NCBI RefSeq assembly: GCF_030272615.1
Contig: NC_081413.1
Coordinates: forward strand, 603,138,709-603,202,708
Source: Cryptomeria japonica
Lineage: Eukaryota; Streptophyta; Pinopsida; Cupressales; Cupressaceae
Reading direction: 5' to 3'
DNA: 64,000 bases
Made by a program: the position numbers and the translations under genes
Notes under the pieces: generated by a model
What the model saw: the letters and a program-made list of their open reading frames with translations, nothing else
Databases searched by the model: none
What the model was told of the DNA's origin: nothing
Shown here: piece after piece, positions 10,873 to 20,900 of the stretch
Layout of the letters: every line of letters starts with the position of its first letter
Numbering within the stretch: position 1 is the first letter of the stretch

Positions 10873-12562
10873 TGTAGCGTCGTAAATTGTACGCACTTGC
10901 TAGGGTGGTACAATTTCACACCTAGTTTAGCACCCGCCTTGGTCATTTTGCATTTTGCATTGCATTTCCCCTTTAGCACTTAATTAATCAAATTAATTAG
11001 GTCTAAGGCTCTATTTTATCATCTCCCACATCATAAAGTTGGGCCCTTTCATTAAAGTGTGCCCTTTTCATTTTATTCGTCCTATACATCATTTAATCAA
11101 AAACCCTAATTAGGTCCTATTTTGAACTTGGGGGCTTGATTTCAGGGGTCAAAACATCTCGAAATCACCTGTAACTTCGGGATTCTCTCTAAAATCATCA
11201 TATCCGACGGCCCTGAAAATTTGGTGAAAAGTTGTCGGGACCATGGCGCCCGGAGAGGACCATGGCGCCCGGAGTGCACATGGTCCCGGACATTTTTCCC
11301 AAAATTTTAGGAGCGCGATCCAATCATAAAATAAAGCTTAACCCCAAGAAATTGGCAGGAGATTCAATCTCTAGGTCGGCCAAAAGTCAAAAGTAAGACC
11401 TAGGGTTTCATATATAAGAGCTCTCTTTCTTCATTTGAAAGGATCCGAATTTTGGGCTTTCAAGGACCTTCTATGCAGCAAAAGAGCAGATCTTTGAAGA
11501 CTTCAACAACATTCAACATCCATCCATCAAGCATTCATCAATTTCATTCATACATTTAGGGCTTTGAAGACATTGAAGAGCAATAGGAGATTACCAACTG
11601 AAGATTGGCTTGTACCCCTCCCTTGGGGGTTGGGTATGATTTCATGTTGTTTTCATGTCTTTGCATAAGCTTCAATATATCCTTTATTCATGTTTTAGAT
11701 CACTTTGCATCTTGATTTAGAGCATTTACATTATCATTTACAAGCAATTAGGGTTTACTTTCTAGGTTGCTCTAGTTTGCTTTCTTGCATTTAAGGACCT
11801 TGCACACACACTAGGTCTGCACACACAATACATTTTACAATACAACTTGGCTATTTGTGGAGGTGGAAATCACCAAAGTGGGGGTTTGACTAAGGCAAAA
11901 CCCTATATAGCCACCCATACCCTTTTCAGACATAAGTGCAGGTTTCGAGACTCGGACGACGCCGCAGGTGACAGATCCGGGAGAAGCAGACAGAGACAGA
12001 CCTTCCCAGCAAATTTCAGAGCAAAAGACCAGGACAGGGGCGTGGGGTGCCCTGATCCTGCTAGGACAGGGGCGCCGGGCACCCTGGTCCCTGGGACAGG
12101 GGCGCTGGGCGCCCTGGTCCTCTTGACAGACAACATTTTTAGCATTTTTGACAGCTTTTCCAGAGTGCAAAACAACAGTTTCCGGAGCAGTTTCAGGGGC
12201 AGAATCAAGACAGTGGCGCCCGTGCCCCTGTCCCGAACATTTTCAGTTAGATTTTAACTCCAGGTATGCATTTGCATTCTTGTCTTGTCCTTGTGTTTAC
12301 AGCTTTCCATTGTTTAAGTTCAATTCTGCAATCTTGTTATTAGTTCATACTTGCACTTTGAATTTAGGGATTGAACTTGCATCATTTGATCTTCCAATTT
12401 CAACAAAGGAATAGAAATCCTAATAGGTAGCCCGTGGCTCTCTCTTTCACAAGAAGAAGTAGCCAATTGTGTGATACCTCTAGGCTCTTTCGTATTCCAC
12501 AAGTGCGTGGTTGAAAGTGAGATTAGGGCATGCTTGCTTAGTGTCACTTTTTCTCCCACACA
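10873..12562 (+). repeat. Element B 3' LTR
   Basis: 1690 bp, TGTAGCGTCG to CTCCCACACA. It is colinear with 4332-5990; most of the 31-bp length difference is the third GGCGCC unit. Substitutions against the 5' LTR are sparse, so B is among the younger insertions here. Confidence 0.92.
12029..12122. repeat. GGCGCC minisatellite in LTR, three units
   Basis: Units start at 12029, 12061 and 12091 (periods 32 and 30). There is one more unit than in the partner LTR. Confidence 0.85.
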
Positions 12563-12567
12563 CTTAG

Positions 12568-14784
12568 TATCCTGTACACTTCCTTGCTCAAAAATAGTTT
12601 CAGTCAGTACAGACTGTACACTCTCCTTTACTGTCGGTTGAGTTTTTATACCTATAGTTACTACCGATTTAGTCAAAATTGGAGTTGAACTTCCCAAAAT
12701 ACCTTTCCCTTTTGATTTATCTAGAATGATGGAAGTTGTTGCCTTAACAAACTCTTCCTTAGATGTGAGAAAGTATAGATTCTTCTAGAAGAATTTTGCC
12801 CGACCCTCACTGGTTTCATTTATCAACTCATTAAGTATTCCCATCATTAGGCTTATTTGCTGGGGTTTACTACTGAAAACTATCCTATTAGAAACATCAA
12901 TACACCTCTTCATTTCATCATTACTAATGCACCACATAAAGTCAAAAGTTCTACCTCTTTGATCTTCCTGTCCCTCTTGACTGCATCAAGTCTCCTAGCA
13001 TCTAGTTTATTGTACAGTGATAGAGGTATTTCCTTCAAAATTTCTACTAAGGCTTTCTTATAAATATCTATATGTAACAAAATTGCCTCTTCTATCTCAT
13101 TCTGCTCATTTTCTTCTAAACTCTCATAATACATAGATACATTTTTCAAAATTCCATCTTTTGTAATTTCATCAATTAATTCAGAACAAGTCATTTTGGT
13201 CTTACCAGACTCAGTATCATCACTCTTCTTCTTTTTGCTGGGGGTTGCCAGAGTAGATGTAACTGGTTTTCTCTTTTGTGTAGGATTCCTTGCCAGAGGT
13301 GGGGGTGTAGTAGGTTTTGTTACCTTCTTGACAAGTTTCCTCCTTGGCTCCACCTTCTCTTTCTCTACCGGTGACTAATCTTCTTTCTTCCTCTGTACCC
13401 TTCTGAAAGCTAGAGGTTCATTATCCTCAGGGTCAGAATCAAAAGTGATGGTAGAAATGTAAGCTTCAAGATTATTCACTTCTAGAGTACTATCCACTGT
13501 CGGTTCTTCTGTCGGTTTAGATCCAAAACCCATTTCAGTATCTATTCTGTGAATGACATTTTGCACAAAAGTAGACATCTTTTCTATTTTCTTCTCCCTT
13601 CTCTTCCTATTGAAGCCAGTTGTGATTTCAAGGACCTTCTCTTCTACTGTGCCAAAGTGTTTGGTCTTGTCATCCAAAGGGGCATCTAGCAGCATTTTTG
13701 CATAGAGGTCCAAAGTGTTATCATCCACCTCATATCCAAGCTCTGTGACCTAGATGGTCCTTGGTTGTACTGTTTCCATGAGGGTTTCATCAGTCTTCAC
13801 CATGAAACAAATATCAGTGGAGTATTTCTCCACAATGTTCTTTGATAATCTCTCCCTTTGCCTCATGTTTTCCTGGAATGTTTTGAAAGAACCCCAAAGT
13901 TTTTCATCTCTATCGGTACCAAGACCGGTGATTGCTTTTTTGATCTGCATACCTACCGGTATGTCATGAGCCCAACACTTCTTTCCTAGACCAGGTAGCT
14001 CATTCATGAAGTAAAGCATCAGACAAACAATGATATTTCCATATCTGAAAGTTCCTTTCTTAACTCCCTTGATTTTACCAAGATTTAACTTCAATTCACT
14101 CCTCAACCATTCACATAAATCATATTTTGTATTATTCCTCAACATCTGATATGTAGCATGAATGCAAGAACTAGCAATAGAGTTCAATCGACTAGATTGA
14201 GTTACCTTATAACCTATTATCATGCTTGCAAATTTCACATCAGTGTCGATGATTGTGCTGATCCTCATTGATCTGCTATCATGAGTTGCACCTGTGAGTT
14301 TCTCAACCTCTGTGTTGGAAATTTTCTTGCCAGGTTCTTGTTCGACCTTGGGTAAGCTGGTGACTACTTGAATAGCCTCCTTGGTGATCATGTAAGGCCG
14401 ATCTAGCTAGATAAACTCATTGTGAACCCTACTCAGAACGTATCTAATGATCTCATCCTTGAATTTCGGTATGTACAGGATACCGGTTAACCTTCGATCC
14501 TCAATTGATTTGTATTCTGACTTGATGGTTCTGGAGCTACCTAGTATCACAGATTGATACATGCTTTTGATCTCCTCTATGCCTAGATCCTCGAAGGTGT
14601 AGTGAATGTATTCCCTTACATTTTCAACATACATCACGCCGTTAGGAACCCTAGAAAATGCTCTCGCAGAGTCTTCCTTCTTAGCTATCAGGAGAACCTC
14701 CTTGAATACGAACCTCAACCTATCCTTAACCTCGATAACGGCGGGATTTGCAATGAAAGTAGGAGTTAAATATCCAAATGTCAT
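12568..14784 (-). pseudogene. Element A ORF2, N-terminal and central parts (protein of unknown function)
   Basis: Starts at ATG 14784 (MTFGYLTPTFIANP). In one reading frame down to about 12910 it is interrupted by stops at 14407, 13750 and 13375. The 13750 stop replaces a tryptophan present in element J. Conserved blocks shared with J and D: AFSRVPNGV (about residues 42-50), FEDLG, ITKEAIQVVT, SRLNSIASS, YDLCEWLRSEL, KGTFRYGN and QPRTI before an acidic stretch. The region after 13375 is a lysine/proline/threonine-rich basic linker, then a helical segment (EEAILLHIDIYKK). There are no nucleic-acid polymerase motifs. I do not recognise the family; a remote relation to plant retrotransposon accessory ORFs is possible but unproven. 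Confidence 0.75.
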
Positions 14785-15271
14785 TTCAAAGAATACCTGA
14801 GAGTGAACGTCGGTTAGAAGATTGAGTGCCTCTCAGATAAATGCTTGAAATTCTTTCAGAATGCCTTTGCTTGCTCTTAATTTGCTTGAAATTCATGTTT
14901 TTATTCACTCTAAATTCTTGAATGTTGGGTGAGTGAAAATGAATCCACTTTCCCCCTTTTATTAGTGAAAAACCCTAATCTTTCTTTGTCATAAATGCTT
15001 TGTGAACTACCCTACCAGATGCCAGTTTCATAGTCTTGTGTCGGGTGAACCTTCATCAATGATGAACACAACTCTCCAGATCTCTTCTAGATCTCCTCTG
15101 GGGGAATATGAAAGATTTGCAATGAGTTTTCCAACCCCTAAGGCCTATGCCTTAGTTACCGGTGGAATTTCCTGCCGGTGCAGGAATGCCCTGTTCTACC
15201 GGTGGAGTTAACAGTGTTGTTGCATCTCCACTTGGTCCTTCAGATTTTCTAACCCATCTCTTGGTGTGATC

Positions 15272-16279
15272 TTATTGTATTTCATCTACCTTATGCTTTC
15301 CTTTCTCATTATCTTTATTATTGCTAACTGGTTGAGTCTTGCTTCTGCAGTACTTAGCAATATGACCTATTTTATTGCATGCATAACATGTAACATTTTT
15401 CTTTTGTATTGCTTTGACATATTTGGTGTCATTCCTTGACCTACAATGATTAGCCAAATGTCCAAACTTTCCACATGCATGACATTTAACATTCATTCTA
15501 CAATCTTCTGACTTATGACCATACTTCTTGCTATTTGTGCATTGACCTGGAACAAAATTGTAGTTTTGGTTTGCTCTATTTCTATATTTTTTAGTCATAT
15601 GCCCAAATTTATTACAAACATAACAACTACCACTGAATTTATAAGCATTAGATTTCCTTACCGGTTTCCTTCGTTCTGATGAGTTCTACACACTGGTTGT
15701 CTGTTCAGCAGTACCAGAGCTTTCTCCTTGTACAAATCCAAGTCCTCTAGAATCATCACTTTGCCTTTGTCTTTTCAGTAAGTCATCCAATTGTGCAACA
15801 CTGATCCAAAACTTTTCTTTGTACTCACTTGTAGTAGTGAGATTATCTCCCAGAGATACTACTTGTCTTTCAAGTTCTTGTTCATTATTCTGGGATTGCA
15901 CCAAACTAGTTTTCAACATATCATTCTCATAAGCCAATCTATCACATTCCTTAGATTTGTTCTTCATAGATGTGGCAAGATTTTATTCTTTCTTATTTAT
16001 GTCCTCAATATCCTTAGACATCATCATAGTCAGGTCTTGCATCTCATTTTGCATGAGCATGTTTGCTTGACTCAACTTCTGACATTGTTCCTTGAGAGCA
16101 TTATCATCATCTTGTTTTTGCAGAAGTTCCTTCCTTCTAGCTTGAGCTGATGATAACCTTTCTTGCAGGACAAGAATGAATTCATTTGCAGAATTCAGTT
16201 CATCTTGCAGTTTCAAATTCTTCATCCTTTCAGCATCAGAATCCTTGAGAGCAATCTCAATTTGCTTTTCCATAGCCAT
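15272..16279 (-). pseudogene. Element A gag: coiled coil plus four CCHC-type knuckles
   Basis: Probable start ATG 16279 (MAMEKQIEIALKD), just after the primer site. The frame is continuous to 15272 apart from in-frame stops at 15983 and 15686. About 190 residues of heptad-rich coiled coil are followed by RGLGFVQGESSGTAEQ, a motif also in D and J that recalls the GLGF/GLGY stretch in gag of SIRE-like Copia elements. Four knuckles follow: CYVCNKFGHMTKKY (last Cys is Tyr), a degenerate CTNSKKYGHKSEDC, then the canonical CHACGKFGHLANHC and CYACNKIGHIAKYC. The role is presumably RNA binding and particle assembly. No protease follows. Confidence 0.85.
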
Positions 16280-16339
16280 ACCTAAATATTCCGGTTTCAG
16301 GATCTTCCTCAAAATGTTAAACTTCCTCCGAGGTACCAA

Positions 16340-16351
16340 GATCCGATACCA
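16340..16351 (-). promoter_or_regulatory. Element A primer-binding site
   Basis: The minus strand reads TGGTATCGGATC, a variant of the plant initiator-Met tRNA site TGGTATCAGAGC. It lies two bases inside the end of the 5' LTR and fixes the element's orientation. Confidence 0.8.
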
Positions 16352-16353
16352 AT

Positions 16354-17245
16354 TATTGGGATCCAAGAACACTGAGGGGGGGTGGGGGGGGGTGAATCAG
16401 TGTTCTGCCAGTAAGATAAGATTTTATGCCTTTATACCATACACATATAAATTGGTAAACAAATAGACATATAACTTGAAGCAAATAAACCATCCACATG
16501 AATGAACACCATAACACACATAATTTATACCTGAAAAACCTCAAAGAGGAAAAACCATGGTGGGATTTATGACCCACAATATTAGTTCACTAGCCATATG
16601 AAAGATATTACATATAATGGGGGCCTGCACATGCAGGAAGGCACACTTCTCATCACAAAAGAGTCTCACTAACTACAAGCTTCTACTGAAGTAAAACAAT
16701 GAAAATGAGCTCATAAAATGCATCTGCTATGCCAAATAGAGTTCCGGTTGTAGCTCTGCTCTGTACCGATTCATAACCTTGAATACTACTACTGATATCA
16801 CCTTCCCTCTAAGAATGTCTTACATAAAATTTACAAATTATTGCATGATACAACATTCACATACAAATGATATGTGCATTCCATAATCCTCATCTACAAG
16901 TTCTATCCTCACATAAGTTTTTTATCATCTCATTTGCCCTCATAATGACCTAACACACTGACCTATAAACCCATACAAACAATATGCCTTATGTAGGCTT
17001 AAAATATAAAAGATATACAATATCGGCCATATACAATAATTACAAAAATGATTTTCTAAATAAATCTTCCCTGATGTTAGCTTCCTTGAAGTGTTGGATG
17101 CCGGTGCCGGTGCTGGTTGTAACCCTGGATGCTTCAATGCCGATGTCTGCCAGTGAATGCCTCCTAATGCTGGTATATGACTCCCATCAAATCTTGTTTC
17201 CATCAATGACAACAAAATGAATCCAATGAGTGTCAATTGCCAACA
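16354..17245 (-). repeat. Element A 5' LTR
   Basis: 892 bp, partner of 2236-3138. The terminal TG has mutated (TATTGGG for TGTTGGG). The U5 end contains a perfect 10-bp inverted repeat. Confidence 0.9.
16366..16406 (-). promoter_or_regulatory. Element A U5-end hairpin with C-rich loop
   Basis: AGAACACTGA (16366-16375) pairs perfectly with TCAGTGTTCT (16397-16406). In the transcript (minus sense) the 21-nt loop is TTCACC followed by a C run. The same arrangement with different stem sequence occurs in E, F and J. Confidence 0.75.
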
Positions 17246-17250
17246 AAATA

Positions 17251-17960
17251 TGCACACTAAACTAGTATGCTAGTAGAAGACCTCATTTTTCAACACATCA
17301 TGGTCACAAACCACCACTTGGGATGATTTGGAACAATGAAAAGGAGAAGTTTTTTGCCTCAAAGGGTGAGAAATTCCCAAACCAACAGTCTAATCAAAGA
17401 TACCTCCAACAAAAACAAAGGTTAGTTCAGGAGGTGCAACAATAACAACATCAAACTACACACTAGAACCAACAATAGACAAACCCATGGATACACTAGA
17501 GATAGGAAAACCAATGACAGATATAATTGAGACAAAAAAAAATGCATTAATAGGAAGCACATTGATGACAGATGAAACCCTTGTAGTAGAGGACACAAAG
17601 CCAAACAATGCATCAATGACAAATACAAATGAACCAATGAACCTTGTAACAACAAAAAAAGAACGATTTGTGGTTGCACTAGAGATGAAGATAACACTCA
17701 TAGAAAATGACACATCGATAGGAAGCACATCAACCATGAAAGAAATCTTAGTAGAAAAATAACCAATGCCACATTCCACATTAGTAGATTACAAGAACTA
17801 TAGATCCTTGAGATAGAGAGTACACCTACAGTGGATACACCATCGATGGGAAGTGCACCAACCATAGATGGAACACTAGGATTAGAAGAACCAATGACAA
17901 ATGACACACTAGTGGCAAACATAAAAGAACCATGGGTCCTTGGGATAAAAAAACACAAAC
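17251..17960 (-). pseudogene. LINE-like ORF1 remnant, N-terminal part
   Basis: Continues the DUF4283-like remnant across element A. The minus-strand reading just right of the insertion gives a segment resembling the start of the DUF4283 domain and joins in sense with the WVFYSWRPLVMGN-like segment at about 2150-2200. Further upstream (17440-17960) the frame is repetitive, with VLPID-like units recurring every 30-40 residues at about 17540, 17720 and 17850, and in several frames. The repeat nature is visible; coding status is uncertain. Confidence 0.45.
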
Positions 17961-18000
17961 ACGAGGAGTGAGAGAGCCCATTTAAAAAATATTTAATTTT

Positions 18001-18667
18001 TTTGGTGTGTTACCAACAAGGTAAGCGAATCTCCATTATTGACACCGTAGAGAGAAACCTCATGAAGTTTGAAGCTTGGTTGTTGGATCTACACGAAATA
18101 AGTCACACCATTTCACCAAAGGGTCTCCCTCAATTTTTGTTGGCATGTTAACACTAAGGTAAGCAACTCTCCACTATTGACATGGTAGAGAGTGACCTTG
18201 TAAGGTTTGAACCTTATTTGTTGGCTCTATAAGCAATAAGGCCTACCATTTCAGCAAAGGGTTTCCCCTAAAATTATAATTTGGTGTGTTAACATCAAGG
18301 TAAGAAACTCTATATTGTTTAGAGGATAAAGAAAAACCCATGAGGTTTAAACCTTGGTTGTTCACTGTACATGCAAGAAGTCCCACCATTTCACCAAGGG
18401 TCTTCCCTTAAAGTTTTGGTGTGTTAACACCAAGGTAAGAAATATCCATTTTTGACATGGTAGAGAGCGACTTGATGGGGCTTGAACCTTAGTTGTTGAC
18501 TCTATTGGCAAGAAGCCCCACCATTTCACAAAAGGGTCTCCCCTAAATTATAATTTGGCATGTTAACACCAAGGTAAGAAACTCTCCAGTTTTCACATAG
18601 TAGAGAGTGACCCCATGAGGTTTGAACCTTGGTTGTTGGATTTACAAGCAAGAAGCCCCACCATGTT
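18001..18667. repeat. Minisatellite, about five units of ~138 bp
   Basis: Units begin with TTGGTGTGTTAACACCAAGG or variants at about 18002, 18138, 18281, 18416 and 18555. Each also carries GGTTTGAACCTTGGTTGTTG, then CAAGAAGCCCCACCATTTCA. Units are roughly 80-90 percent alike by eye. Confidence 0.85.
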
Positions 18668-20579
18668 AAGTAGGTTATTAGCCTATAGTTTTGAGTATGA
18701 AAAAATAAAGTTAGAAACAAATTCAATTCAATAGAGAAATAAACCTAAACCAAGCCAATGTGTATGTATATGAATAATAAACAATCATTTTTTTTATATC
18801 CCATAAAACTACTAAACATTTTTAAGGCATGGAGCTTAAGTATTTATGAAAAATATATATTATAAAAAGTAAAATAGTCCACATATTCTTCAAAGAAACA
18901 TCTCGATCCACTCCTTTGATCCCATAATATCATGCTAAGAAGCTATTTTCCTTTGCCGAGCTCCATCCTTTGGAGTTGGTTTCTATGTAGGAGATGACAT
19001 TCTTGATAATGGCATCTCCAAGTCTTCCAAGCATGTGACATTCTAGTTTAATTATTGATTCTCTTTGAAGCCCTTCTCTAGGTTGTCAGACTTTGCCTTT
19101 GCTGGATGGTGTTATGGTTTTATATGACAATAAGGCTTCCAATGATTTATCTCTTTTGTATGCCCCATATGCCTAGAAAATTTCTTCTATTATGAGGGTC
19201 AATTGATTTCTTGCTTGTCATGTTGGAGGTGCACATATTTGGATTCCCAAAGTCATCCCATTTGCCTCCCTATTGACAATTCTTTTCTTGACATGAGTGG
19301 TAATGAAGGCTACCATTTCCTTCTCTACATTCTTCACATATTCCAAATATTTGCATTGGAGATGCTATTTGTGATTGAGAGGAATTTTTGCAAGATTTCC
19401 CTTATTTGTAGATTTGTGAAAATATGGTTGAAGCTTTGTGATCTTCATTCTTGGATCATCACCACTTGGAAAGATGACTTTGTTGAAGAGATTTACATAT
19501 AACCTTGTGCCAGGGGTTCTTTATTCTTGAATTGAACTCCCTCAAAAAATTATAAAAAAAGTGGTAAAAAATGGCCCATGAATTTTTTAGGGGGATTTCC
19601 TATGCATGAAACCTTGGTTTCCATCTTTTGATCCCCACATAGAGACCTCTTTTACAATCTGCTAGGTTCACCTACCAGTATATTCCTTACAATTTTGGAA
19701 ATTGGAGAGGTTGCATGACATTGGGAATCTATTAGGTAAGTATTATTGAGCAAAAGGGTCAATGCAAGAAGATGAGTCCACTTTTTGGCCAAAAAGTGGA
19801 AGTGTTTTCCTTGATTTTTCAGGTTTTGTCTCATTTGAGCTTAAATTTTGAAACACTTGGATATTGAATCTTGGAAAAAGTCAGGAATATAAAAGATAGC
19901 CCTCTGAGTCTACTTTCCAAATATGTAATTTATTTTAATACCCACATAATAAAAAATAACATTTTGAATGGATTTCTAAAAACTATGTTTTAAAAATGGT
20001 TGTTTCAGGACCATACCATGCATGTGTACGACCCACACTTTTTGACACAATTAAAATTATTTTCTCAAACCATTTTGGGAAATGATTTGTAACACACTGA
20101 AGATTGATGACCATATTTTTTTGTATTTTTTTAAAATATTTTTTTTAATTGATTTTTTAATGACCGTAATTATCTTTTTAAAAATTTGGCGTGTACGACC
20201 CACATAATTTGACGTAAACTTAACATTTTTTGATTTTTTTTTTAATAGAAAAGAATTTTGTGTAGATTGATGACATAATTTTTTTTTGAAAATTCATTAA
20301 AATAAAAAAGTTATTAAATTAACAAAATTACTTAATATTTCAAGTTTATGGACCCGATTTAGTATAAATTAAATGAAAAATAGTTAAAATAATCAATTTT
20401 AAAAAAAAATTACATATTTAGAATCTAGACAGTATAATCTGAAATGGATTTTAATTTCGTATAAAAATTCTCTAATTAGAGGCACGTAAACTATTTCAGA
20501 AGTTCATATTTGTGCTTTCGTTCATGAAGATTTGAATTTGCAGGTCTATGTCTCAAGTGTGGCCATCCCAAGCCTATCC
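18668..20579. other. Unassigned AT-rich DNA
   Basis: No supported gene. A 99-codon frame at 19203-19502 has no recognisable motif. 20030-20420 is very AT-rich with a repeated GTGTACGACCCACA word at about 20026 and 20191. Confidence 0.4.
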
Positions 20580-20900
20580 CGGACCTAATACCGAGGCAAG
20601 TGGCGGGTTGTGGATTCAAATTCCACAGAACGGGCCTCCGTTACGAAATGGGGGCCCATTATATAAATAACGGGCCCCCATTCCTAAAATTACCATTATT
20701 GTCCAAAAATGACAAAATGCACCCAAAAAATTGGGTAAAATCGGATTTAAAAATAGGGGCCTATTTTTTAAAAACAAGACCCCGTTTCATTTTCAAGCGG
20801 ACCCTCGTTTGAGAACAAAATGGGGGCCTGTTTAGTTTCACCTCGGGCCCCCGTTTCTAAGAGCGCGTTTTCCAACGTGCGGACTTCCGCCAATTTGTAA
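20580..20900. other. GC-rich patch with repeated GGGCCCCC words
   Basis: A local GC island in AT-rich DNA. Words of the type CGGGCCCCC(A/G)TT recur at about 20682 and 20854, with related GGGGGCC words at 20650, 20755 and 20821. A 70-codon frame across it (20600-20812) has no family signature and is not called as a gene. Confidence 0.5.
20647..20692. repeat. 11-bp perfect inverted repeat around TATATAAATA
   Basis: AATGGGGGCCC (20647-20657) is the exact reverse complement of GGGCCCCCATT (20682-20692). The 24-nt loop contains ATTATATAAATAAC. It could form a very stable hairpin or be two GGGCCC sites flanking a TATA-like core; no adjacent gene supports a promoter. Confidence 0.7.

Larger units (their letters stand above)
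4332..12562 (+). mobile_element. Element B: Gypsy-like LTR element lacking reverse transcriptase
   Basis: LTRs 4332-5990 and 10873-12562 are flanked by CTCAG (4327-4331) and CTTAG (12563-12567), a 5-bp target duplication with one change. The internal part encodes a long acidic, serine/proline-rich gag-like protein leading into an aspartic-protease-like region and a glycine-rich G-patch-like segment. Then comes about 1.6 kb of non-coding DNA to the 3' LTR. No reverse transcriptase, RNase H or integrase is found, so this is a non-autonomous derivative. It lies inside ORF2 of element A, in the opposite orientation, and is therefore younger than A. Confidence 0.9.
2236..17245 (-). mobile_element. 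Element A: non-autonomous Copia-like LTR retrotransposon (minus strand), split by element B
   Basis: The LTRs are 2236-3138 (3') and 16354-17245 (5'), flanked by target duplications GAATA (2231-2235) and AAATA (17246-17250), one mismatch. On the minus strand the order is 5' LTR, primer site, coiled-coil/CCHC gag, a long second ORF, polypurine tract and 3' LTR. Element B with its own duplication occupies 4332-12567; without it A is about 6.8 kb. No protease, integrase, reverse transcriptase or RNase H is visible, so A must have depended on enzymes from another element. Layout and protein sequence match elements D and J although the LTRs do not. All frames carry stops. Confidence 0.9.

Noticed and set aside
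16376-16396. Long G run as a sequencing or assembly artefact
   Set aside because: The same C/G run occurs in the U5 loop of every related LTR, so it is genuine, although its exact length may be error-prone.
18070-18640. GGTTTGAACCT in each 138-bp unit resembles a Pol III B box
   Set aside because: No A box at suitable spacing, and the word is explained by its near-palindromic nature. Not called as a SINE.
18001-18667. Regularly spaced repeats that might suggest a CRISPR-like array
   Set aside because: Units are ~138 bp, degenerate throughout, with no unique spacers, in plant DNA.
19203-19502. 99-codon frame as a possible host gene
   Set aside because: No motif, no gene-like context, cysteine/aromatic-rich low-complexity translation, and flanked by decayed AT-rich DNA.
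20610-20626. GTGGATTCAAATTCCAC looks like a tRNA T-arm (5-bp stem, TTCAAAT loop)
   Set aside because: No matching acceptor stem or credible D/anticodon arms upstream, so a chance stem or a very old fragment is more likely.
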